NCBI GenBank assembly: GCA_046484325.1 | Contig: JAWOJB010000080.1 | Span: 1 to 12,294 of the forward strand | Length of the DNA stretch: 12,294 nucleotides | Reading direction: 5' to 3' | From: JAWOJB01 sp046484325 | Lineage (GTDB): Bacteria > Actinomycetota > Acidimicrobiia > Spongiisociales > ZC4RG35 | Shown here: piece after piece, positions 6,193-11,662 of the stretch | Layout: every line of letters starts with the position of its first letter | Position numbering within the stretch: the first letter of the stretch is position 1 | Position numbers and translations under genes: made by a program | Notes under the pieces: generated by a model | The model's input: the letters and a program-made list of their open reading frames with translations, nothing else | The model's database searches: none | Told to the model about the DNA's origin: nothing

Positions 6193-6855
6193 GTGGAAGC
6201 CGACGTCGCCGCCCGGGCCGCCGTGCACGCCGCGCTGGGAGATCCGGTGCGGCTGGCCCTCGTCGACGATCTCGTGGTGTCCGATCGATCGCCGGCCGAG
6301 CTGGGCGAACGGCATGGCCTGTCCTCCAACCTCCTCGCCCACCACCTCGGGGTGATGGAGCGGGTGGGCCTCATCGAGCGGTACGTCTCCTCGGGGGATC
6401 GGCGGAGGAGGTACGTCCGCCTCGTCCACGAGACCCTGGCCGGGATCGGCATTACGGCCGGGATGCCGGATGGACGGATGGTCTTCGTGTGCTCGCACAA
6501 CTCCGCACGGTCGCAGCTGGCCGCCGCGCTGTGGCGGGTCGAGATGGGTGGGGAGGCGGAGAGCGCCGGCACCCACCCGGCCGATCGCGTCCACCCGGGG
6601 GCCGTGGCCGCCGCCCACCGGGCGGGGCTCGATCTGTCGGGCGCCCGGCCTCGGGGCATCGACGAGGTCGACCTCGGCGGCGCCCAGGTCGTGACCGTGT
6701 GTGACCGTGCCCACGAGGAGCTGGAGCCAGGTCGGAGTTGGTGGCACTGGTCGATCCCCGACCCTGCCGAGTATCCGACCGACGAGGCCTTCGACCAGGC
6801 CCTGGGACGGATTCGACGGAGGGTCGTGGCCCTCAAGGAGAGGACGACGAGATGA
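6193..6855 (+). CDS. Fused ArsR-type winged helix + low-molecular-weight phosphatase/arsenate reductase-like protein
   Basis: 220 residues from a GTG. Residues 5-85 are an ArsR-type helix-turn-helix (HAALGDPVRLALV, SSNLLAHHLGVMERVGLI, wing RRRYVRL) without metal-binding cysteines. Residues 95-215 are an LMW protein-tyrosine-phosphatase/ArsC fold. The P-loop C100-x5-R106 reads VFVCSHNSARSQLA and the general-acid motif is IPDP with D190. C170 (TVCDRAHEE) aligns with one resolving cysteine of thioredoxin-linked ArsC; the expected partner seven residues on is Leu177. The protein may therefore be a reductase using another thiol partner, or a sensor in which the phosphatase fold binds an oxyanion and controls DNA binding. 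It overlaps the next reductase gene by 4 bases (ATGA). Such fusions occur in actinobacteria, and the exact activity is uncertain. Confidence 0.85.
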   Translation: MEADVAARAAVHAALGDPVRLALVDDLVVSDRSPAELGERHGLSSNLLAHHLGVMERVGLIERYVSSGDRRRRYVRLVHETLAGIGITAGMPDGRMVFVCSHNSARSQLAAALWRVEMGGEAESAGTHPADRVHPGAVAAAHRAGLDLSGARPRGIDEVDLGGAQVVTVCDRAHEELEPGRSWWHWSIPDPAEYPTDEAFDQALGRIRRRVVALKERTTR

Positions 6856-7505
6856 CTCAGCCGGCGGGGACGAAGCTGACCCCCGAGCAGCAATCGCAGG
6901 TGAAGCAGAGCGCGGAGCGCCTGCGACGGGAATTCGTCGGCGTCTTCTCGGTCGAGACGATCGAGCGGTTCATCACCGAGTCGCAGGTGGATCTCGAGGG
7001 TCGTGCCACCGTGGGCACCTGGTTGCCGGTGCTCGTCGAGCGGTTCACCCGCGACCGGCTGCGAGCCCTGGCCCGGCTCGAGGGGCTGATCGACGACCAC
7101 CGGCCGGCCGTGTTGTTCCTCTGCGTCCACAACGCCGGTCGCTCGCAGATGGCCGCCGGGTGGATGCGCCATCTGGCCGGCGACGCGGTCGAGGTCTTCT
7201 CGGGTGGGTCGGAGCCGGCCTCGAGCATCAACCCGGTCGCCGTGGAGGCCATGGCCGAGATGGGCATCGACATCCGTTCCGAGTTGCCGCAGCCGTGGAC
7301 CGACGACATCGTGCGGGCGGCCGACGTGGTCGTGACCATGGGGTGCGGCGATGCCTGCCCGGTGTTCCCCGGCAAGCGCTACCTCGACTGGGAGCTGACC
7401 GATCCGGCCGGCAAGCCGATCGAGATCGTCCGGGAGGTCCGGGACGACATCCGGGCGCGGGTGGAGGCGCTCCTCGCGTCCCTCGACGTGCCTGCCCGGT
7501 CCTGA
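6852..7505 (+). CDS. arsC: Arsenate reductase, mycothiol-dependent type (three-helix N-terminal domain + LMWP fold)
   Basis: 217 residues. The ATG at 6852 overlaps the previous stop, with AAGGAG about 11 bases upstream (6835-6840). Residues 1-82 form an all-helical domain (VKQSAERLRREFVGVFSVETIERF and beyond) of the kind found before the phosphatase domain in Corynebacterium and Mycobacterium ArsC proteins. Residues 85-212 hold the LMWP/ArsC fold: P-loop C91-x5-R97 in FLCVHNAGRSQMAA, then FSGGSEPASSINPVAVEAM, C165 and C169 in MGCGDACPVFPGK, and D184 in ELTDP. It should reduce arsenate to arsenite in the cytoplasm, probably through an arseno-mycothiol adduct resolved by mycoredoxin. That assignment rests on family resemblance, not on a mycothiol pathway seen here. 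Confidence 0.9.
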   Translation: MTQPAGTKLTPEQQSQVKQSAERLRREFVGVFSVETIERFITESQVDLEGRATVGTWLPVLVERFTRDRLRALARLEGLIDDHRPAVLFLCVHNAGRSQMAAGWMRHLAGDAVEVFSGGSEPASSINPVAVEAMAEMGIDIRSELPQPWTDDIVRAADVVVTMGCGDACPVFPGKRYLDWELTDPAGKPIEIVREVRDDIRARVEALLASLDVPARS

Positions 7506-7601
7506 CCGAGGCGACGGATCCGGGCGGCAGGACTCGCGGCCCCCGTCTTCGGGCCGGAAGTCCACTGGTCACGGCCCCGGCGAGCCCGCAAGGTCGTCTG
7601 T
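7506..7601. other. Intergenic region between the arsenate reductase and the third ArsR gene
   Basis: This 96-base GC-rich gap contains one hairpin, CGGCCC (7537-7542) with GGGCCG (7551-7556) and an 8-base loop, which may end the upstream transcript though no U-tract follows. The promoter of the next gene should lie here, but I see no convincing -35/-10 pair and no TANNNT at the leaderless position before the GTG at 7602. Confidence 0.4.
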
Positions 7602-7901
7602 GTGACTTCAATCATTGTTGAATCGACATCCGCTGAAGCGAGAGCCGCCCTGTTCTCGGCGCTGGGGGACCCGAACCGTCTCCGGATCCTGGACGAGCTC
7701 GCCGGTGCTTCTCGGTGCGTGTGCGAACTCCAGGAGGTGGTGGGTGTGGCCCCCAACCTGCTGTCGTATCACCTGAGGGTGCTGCGGGAGGCGGGCCTGG
7801 TGGAGCCCCACCGCCGAGGTCGCTGGATCGACTACGAGCTCTCGGCCGACGGCGTGGAGGCGGTTCGGGCGGCGATCCCGGCCGGCGGAGGACGCGAGTG
7901 A
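7602..7901 (+). CDS. arsR: ArsR-family repressor with CVCEL metal site
   Basis: 99 residues from GTG. The winged helix spans about residues 13-92: ALFSALGDPNRLRILDEL, VAPNLLSYHLRVLREAGLV and the wing RRGRWIDYEL. C39-x-C41 (SRCVCELQE) at the start of the helix before the recognition helix is the classic ArsR As(III)/Sb(III) site. This repressor heads the ArsP-thioredoxin-Acr3 cluster and overlaps ArsP by 4 bases (GTGA), so it very likely autoregulates that operon. No ribosome binding site precedes the GTG, and a TTCAA-N6-TTGAA repeat sits in codons 2-7. A different true start cannot be excluded, but no better in-frame one is visible. Confidence 0.88.
   Translation: MTSIIVESTSAEARAALFSALGDPNRLRILDELAGASRCVCELQEVVGVAPNLLSYHLRVLREAGLVEPHRRGRWIDYELSADGVEAVRAAIPAGGGRE
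7607..7622. promoter_or_regulatory. ArsR-type inverted repeat at the start of the third arsR gene
   Basis: TTCAA-TCATTG-TTGAA is a perfect 5-bp inverted repeat with a 6-base spacer. It matches the core of the ATCAA-N6-TTGAT type of operator described for ArsR repressors. It begins 5 bases after the first base of the GTG start, so binding there would block early transcription of the operon. Unlike the surrounding DNA it is AT-rich. Confidence 0.6.
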
Positions 7902-8941
7902 CCACCACCGCGCCACGACAGGTCACGGATAGGAGGATCTGGGCGGGTCTGGCGGCGGGAGCCGTGGTGTGGCTCGCCCTCTACCGGCTCAACCAGCCCG
8001 TGTGGGACCGGCTTGTCTTCGGTGTCGGAGGCCTCGACCCCGAGAGCCGGTTCGGCCACGCCGTCCACTTCTTCTTCTACGACACCGTCAAGATCCTGCT
8101 GCTCGTCGCCGGAATGATCTTCGTGATCGGCCTCATGCGAGCCTCGATCTCTCCCGAGAGGGTGCGGTCGGCGCTGTCGGGCCGGCGGGCGATTACCGGT
8201 TACCTGCTGGCGGCGGCGTTCGGGGCGATCACGCCGTTCTGCTCGTGCAGCTCGGTCCCCCTCTTCATCGGATTCGTCGCCGCCGGAGTGCCCCTGGGCG
8301 TCACCTTCACCTTCCTCATCGCCAGCCCACTGGTGAACCAGGTCGGGGTGGTGATGCTGCTCGGGATGTTCGGCTGGAAGATCCCGGTCGTGTACGTCGG
8401 GGCGGCGATGGCCATGGCGGTCGTCGCCGGCCTGGTCCTCGCACGCTTCGACCTCGACCACTGGGTCGAGCCGTTCGTGTTCGACACCCCGGTGGCGCGC
8501 CTCTCGGCTCCGGATGCGAAGCCCACGATGCACGAGCGGGTCGAGGCCGCCCGTCTCGAGACCGTCGACATCACCCGCAAGGTTCTGCCCTATGTCCTCG
8601 TCGGCATCGCCCTCGGGGCCGGCATCCACGGCTGGCTGCCGGGAGACTTCTTCGCCGCCCACGCCGGTCCGGACAACCCCTGGGCGGTGCCGGTGGCCGC
8701 CATCGCCGGCATCCCGCTGTACGCCAACGTCGCCAGCATCGTCCCGCTGGTGGAGGCGCTGGCCGCCAAGGGCATGGGGATGGGGACGCTGATGGCGTTC
8801 ATGATGAGCGTGGTGGCGCTGTCGGCCCCCTCACTCGTCCTGCTGCGCCGGGTGCTCAAGCCCCCGCTGCTGGCAATTTTCACCGCCGTCGTCACCGCCG
8901 GAATCCTGGGCATCGGATACCTCTTCAACCTCGTCACCTGA
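7898..8941 (+). CDS. arsP: ArsP/DUF318-type permease, probable organoarsenical or arsenical efflux
   Basis: 347 residues from a GTG overlapping the arsR stop, with GGAGG (7887-7891) 6 bases upstream. It is an integral membrane protein with about eight hydrophobic segments split by a soluble loop (about 185-225). The family signature ITPFCSCSSVPLFIGF (111-126) has two cysteines, C115 and C117, in the spacing used for trivalent arsenic in ArsP. The second half repeats the fold with AGIPLYANVASIVPLVEAL (270-288). Characterised ArsP proteins export trivalent methylated or aromatic arsenicals. Because arsM is in the same cluster, export of methylarsenite is a reasonable inference. Many DUF318 permeases have no known substrate, so the symbol is provisional. 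Confidence 0.82.
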   Translation: MTTTAPRQVTDRRIWAGLAAGAVVWLALYRLNQPVWDRLVFGVGGLDPESRFGHAVHFFFYDTVKILLLVAGMIFVIGLMRASISPERVRSALSGRRAITGYLLAAAFGAITPFCSCSSVPLFIGFVAAGVPLGVTFTFLIASPLVNQVGVVMLLGMFGWKIPVVYVGAAMAMAVVAGLVLARFDLDHWVEPFVFDTPVARLSAPDAKPTMHERVEAARLETVDITRKVLPYVLVGIALGAGIHGWLPGDFFAAHAGPDNPWAVPVAAIAGIPLYANVASIVPLVEALAAKGMGMGTLMAFMMSVVALSAPSLVLLRRVLKPPLLAIFTAVVTAGILGIGYLFNLVT

Positions 8942-8962
8942 ATCACCTAGAAGGGAGCGACC

Positions 8963-9202
8963 ATGGACATCAAAGTGCTCGGACCGGGGTGCCGGAACTG
9001 CGTCACCCTCGAGGAGCGGACCCGGGAGGCGCTCGGCTCGCTCGGTACCGAGGCCACGATCAGCAAGGTGACGGACTTCGGCGAGATCGCCGCCTACGGG
9101 GTCATGAGCACTCCCGCCCTCGTGGTCGACGATCAGGTCGTGGTGGCCGGCAGGGTCCCCAAGCCCGAGGAGATCGCACGACTGATCGCGGCCTCCCGAT
9201 GA
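8963..9202 (+). CDS. Small thioredoxin-like protein (Thioredoxin_3 family)
   Basis: 79 residues; AAGGGAG lies 7 bases before the ATG. The protein is a minimal thioredoxin fold: strand MDIKVLGPG, the active site C10-R-N-C13, a helix and the cis-proline loop STPALVV with P51. Its C-terminal helix begins PEEIARLI. There is no signal peptide, so it acts in the cytoplasm. Proteins of this type are often encoded right after DUF318/ArsP permeases, and they may shuttle reducing equivalents or hand a thiol-bound metalloid to the permease. Both roles are inference. The stop overlaps the start of acr3 (ATGA), so it is translated with the pumps on both sides. Confidence 0.88.
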   Translation: MDIKVLGPGCRNCVTLEERTREALGSLGTEATISKVTDFGEIAAYGVMSTPALVVDDQVVVAGRVPKPEEIARLIAASR

Positions 9203-10296
9203 CGGGCGAGTCGGTCGCCCTCGAGTCGCCCGGTCTCGCCCGGTTGGGAGCCCTCGACCGGTTCCTGCCGGTGTGGATAGGCCTGGCGATGGTGACCGGA
9301 CTGGTGCTCGGCCGCGCCTTCCCCGGCCTCAACGACGCGCTCGACACCGTGAAGATCGACTCGGTGTCGCTGCCGATCGCCATCGGGTTGCTGGCGATGA
9401 TGTACCCGGTGCTGGCCAAGGTCCGTTATTCCCGGGTGGGGGAGGTGGCGGCCGACCGCCGGATGCTCGTCACCTCGCTGGTCCTCAACTGGCTGATCGG
9501 TCCGGCTCTGATGTTCGCCCTGGCGTGGGCGCTCCTGCCGGATCTGCCCGAGTACCGGACCGGCCTCATCATCGTCGGCCTGGCCCGCTGCATCGCCATG
9601 GTCCTCATCTGGAACGACCTGGCCTGTGGCGACCGGGAGGCGGCGGCGGTGCTCGTGGCGATCAACTCGGTCTTCCAGATCGCCGCCTATGCCGTGCTCG
9701 GGTACTTCTACCTCGAGCTACTCCCGGGCTGGCTCGGGCTTGACACGGCGGCGCTCGAGGTGTCGATGTGGGAGATCGCCAAGGTGGTGCTCATCTTCCT
9801 CGGGATTCCGCTGGCCGCCGGGTACCTGACCAGGCTCTGGGGTGAGCGGAGCCGGGGCATCGAGTGGTACGAGCAGCGGTTCCTCCCGCGGATCGGCCCG
9901 GTGGCGCTGTACGGGCTGCTGTTCACCATCGTGATCCTCTTCGCCCTCCAGGGCGAGACCATCACCAACCGGCCCCTCGATGTCGCCAGGATCGCCCTAC
10001 CCCTGCTGCTCTATTTCACCCTCATGTGGGGGGTGTCGTTCGGCATCGGCCTGTGGCAGCGGTTCTCGTACGAGCGCAACGCCACCGTGGCGTTCACGGC
10101 CGCCGGCAACAACTTCGAGCTGGCGATCGCCGTGGCGATCGGGGTGTTCGGGGTGACCTCGGGGGAGGCGCTGGCGGGGGTGGTGGGCCCGCTCATCGAG
10201 GTGCCCGCCCTGGTGGCGCTCGTGTACGTCTCGCTGTGGGCGCGGCGGAGGTTCTACCCGGCGAGGATCGATGGGGTCGACCCCGACAGGGGTTGA
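9199..10296 (+). CDS. acr3: Arsenite efflux transporter Acr3
   Basis: 365 residues with about ten hydrophobic segments (22-350), in the bile/arsenite/riboflavin transporter superfamily. Acr3 landmarks are VGLARCIAMVLIWNDLACGD (126-145), whose C131 matches the cysteine essential for arsenite transport, AAGNNFELAIAVAI (301-314), and PLIEVPALVALVYV (331-344) with the conserved glutamate E334. It exports arsenite (and possibly antimonite) across the cytoplasmic membrane, driven by the proton-motive force. The ATG overlaps the thioredoxin stop by 4 bases. Downstream a 24-base gap leads to the ferredoxin gene with its own strong ribosome binding site. This is the main arsenite pump of the cluster. 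Confidence 0.95.
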   Translation: MTGESVALESPGLARLGALDRFLPVWIGLAMVTGLVLGRAFPGLNDALDTVKIDSVSLPIAIGLLAMMYPVLAKVRYSRVGEVAADRRMLVTSLVLNWLIGPALMFALAWALLPDLPEYRTGLIIVGLARCIAMVLIWNDLACGDREAAAVLVAINSVFQIAAYAVLGYFYLELLPGWLGLDTAALEVSMWEIAKVVLIFLGIPLAAGYLTRLWGERSRGIEWYEQRFLPRIGPVALYGLLFTIVILFALQGETITNRPLDVARIALPLLLYFTLMWGVSFGIGLWQRFSYERNATVAFTAAGNNFELAIAVAIGVFGVTSGEALAGVVGPLIEVPALVALVYVSLWARRRFYPARIDGVDPDRG

Positions 10297-10320
10297 CGCC
10301 GACATTGGGGAGGTGACGTC

Positions 10321-10962
10321 ATGCCCGACTTCAAGGGTCCGTGGCACGGGATTCCCCGCGAGGAGGTGCCCTGGTACCCGACGGTCGACCCGGACACCTG
10401 TATCGGCTGCACCCTCTGCTTCGCCACGTGCGGCCGGAATGTCTACGACTTCGATTACGAGCAGCACCTGGCCGTGGTCGTCGACCCCTACAGCTGCATG
10501 GTCGGATGCAGCACCTGTGGCACCGTGTGCCCGTCCGGGGCGATCGGCTTCCCCGATCCGTCCCTCATCCTCCGGATCGAGCGGGAGCATCGGGTTCTCA
10601 AGGTGGCGCGCAAGGAGGCCCGGGAGAAGAAGGATCGGATGGACGCCATGCGGGCCCGCGCCGCCGCCGAGGATGCCGTGGCCCGCATCACCGAGCGGGT
10701 CCACGTCGAGGTGGCCGGAGAGTTCGGCGAGAAGCGGTTCCTCGTCAGGCTCGAGGAGCTGGTGTCGGGCCGGCCCTTCGATCTCGTCGACCTGACGCTC
10801 CAGGTCCCGACCGTGCAGGGCGCCGCCCAGCACACGCCCTCGTTCATGTCGTTCGATGTGGTGTCGACCGAGCAGGAGGATGTGTCGGACTTCGTGGCCG
10901 AGGTCCGCAGACTCGTCCGGGAGAGCGAACTGGTGTTGGTCGGCGAAACCAGGGTGGGGTGA
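10321..10962 (+). CDS. Two-cluster [4Fe-4S] ferredoxin with an unrecognised C-terminal domain
   Basis: 213 residues, preceded by GGGGAGGTGA a few bases before the ATG. The N-terminal 80 residues carry two [4Fe-4S] motifs: C27-x2-C30-x2-C33-x3-C37 (CIGCTLC...C) and C59-x3-C63-x2-C66-x3-C70 (CMVGCSTCGTVCP). The extra residue in the second is less common. A charged helix (about 84-125, KVARKEAREKKDRMDAMRAR) joins this to a domain of about 88 residues (126-213) that I do not recognise. It has beta-like VHVEVAGEF and LTLQVP stretches and ends with a helix and strand (VAEVRRLVRESELVLVGE). No signal peptide or membrane segment is present. The gene sits between acr3 and an OsmC gene 1 base away. It probably carries electrons for an arsenic- or sulfur-related redox step, but the partner is unknown. 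Confidence 0.82.
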   Translation: MPDFKGPWHGIPREEVPWYPTVDPDTCIGCTLCFATCGRNVYDFDYEQHLAVVVDPYSCMVGCSTCGTVCPSGAIGFPDPSLILRIEREHRVLKVARKEAREKKDRMDAMRARAAAEDAVARITERVHVEVAGEFGEKRFLVRLEELVSGRPFDLVDLTLQVPTVQGAAQHTPSFMSFDVVSTEQEDVSDFVAEVRRLVRESELVLVGETRVG

Positions 10963-10963
10963 C

Positions 10964-11407
10964 GTGGGTGTCGCGCTCCCCGGGGCCCTGACCTACGCGG
11001 TCCGGGGGGTGAGCCGGCCGGGGGGCCATGCTCGGATTCGCTGCAACGAGACCGACGTCAAGGCCGACACGGGGTCGTTCTCCGATGGAATCCGACCCGG
11101 CCCCGCCGAGCTCCTGTGTGCGGCTCTCGCCGCCTGCCTGCTGAAGAACGTGGAGCGGTTCTCCGAGATGCTGCCGTTCCGCTACGAGCTCGCCGCGGTG
11201 GAGGTCGTGGCGGAGCGAGTCGACGGGCCACCCCGGATGGCGAAGATGAGGTACCGCCTCGAGCTCGTCACCGACGAGCCGCCGCACCGGGTGGAGCTCC
11301 TCCACAAGAACGTCCGCCGGTTCGGCACGATCACGAACACGCTCGACGCGGCGTGCGATCTCACCGGGGAGGTCGTCGTCCACCCCCCTTCCCCGTCAGG
11401 GGACTGA
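10964..11407 (+). CDS. OsmC-family protein lacking the usual second cysteine
   Basis: 147 residues from a GTG one base after the ferredoxin stop, so it is translationally linked to that gene. The OsmC/Ohr fold is recognisable: an N-terminal beta-sheet (TYAVRGVSRPGGHARI), the central helix GPAELLCAALAACLLKNVERF (46-66) with C58 in the AAC position of OsmC peroxidases, a strand MAKMRYRLEL, and the C-terminal helix LHKNVRRFGTITNTLDAAC. In catalytic OsmC/Ohr proteins this last helix begins with a cysteine (CPxS); here that spot is FGTITN, and the nearest cysteine is C131, about ten residues on. A classical two-cysteine peroxidase mechanism is therefore doubtful. It could be a thiol-transfer or binding protein. 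The gene is the last of the plus-strand run before a 255-base gap. Confidence 0.82.
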   Translation: MGVALPGALTYAVRGVSRPGGHARIRCNETDVKADTGSFSDGIRPGPAELLCAALAACLLKNVERFSEMLPFRYELAAVEVVAERVDGPPRMAKMRYRLELVTDEPPHRVELLHKNVRRFGTITNTLDAACDLTGEVVVHPPSPSGD

Positions 11408-11491
11408 GCCCACCACCATGGCCCGGGAGGTCAGCTCTCGCCGGGCCGCCAGGCTGCGGAGGAGGTCACGGCGCGAGGGGTTCCCTTCCTC

Positions 11492-11507
11492 GCCACGCCG
11501 GCGTGGC
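11492..11507. repeat. Perfect 16-bp palindrome P1
   Basis: GCCACGCC followed directly by its reverse complement GGCGTGGC, with no spacer. It lies 155 bases before the Fe-S subunit ATG, and its centre is 23 bases from that of P2. It is a candidate operator for a dimeric regulator or half of a double site. Confidence 0.6.
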
Positions 11508-11514
11508 CGAAGTC

Positions 11515-11530
11515 ATGCACGATCGTGCAT
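11515..11530. repeat. Perfect 16-bp palindrome P2
   Basis: ATGCACGA followed directly by TCGTGCAT, with no spacer. It does not share its sequence with P1 and differs from the ArsR-like repeats elsewhere in the window, which suggests another regulator controls the downstream Fe-S subunit operon. Confidence 0.6.
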
Positions 11531-11662
11531 AGGACTCCAGGTCCGATCGGGGGGACCAGCGACCCTGTCGATCCAGGAGAGAGCTCGGCATCGTAACCGT
11601 GGCCCGCCGCGTGCCGGGCCCGCGAGAGTCGTACGAGTGAACGACGGGAGGTCGGGTCGCAC

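Larger units (their letters stand above)
11408..11662. other. Intergenic regulatory region with two perfect palindromes
   Basis: No convincing gene lies in these 255 bases. A small hairpin (TCCCC, 11390-11394, with GGGGA, 11399-11403) at the end of the OsmC gene may help end that transcript. Further on are two perfect 16-bp palindromes (11492-11507 and 11515-11530, listed separately). A GGGAGG (11645-11650) lies 12 bases before the ATG at 11663, a loosely spaced ribosome binding site. No clear -35/-10 pair was recognised. Confidence 0.5.

Noticed and set aside
6162..7565. 467-codon minus-strand open frame opposite the arsenate reductases
   Set aside because: Shadow frame with low-complexity Arg/Ser/Pro composition and no domain; the opposite strand carries two clear ArsC-type proteins.
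7969..9198. Upstream extension of Acr3 to 775 residues
   Set aside because: It runs through ArsP and the thioredoxin in another frame with Arg-rich junk; Acr3 begins at the ATG at 9199.
11364..11403. Alternative hairpins near the OsmC stop resembling an attenuator
   Set aside because: G- and C-runs in GC-rich coding DNA can pair in several ways by chance; no leader peptide or U-tract supports attenuation.
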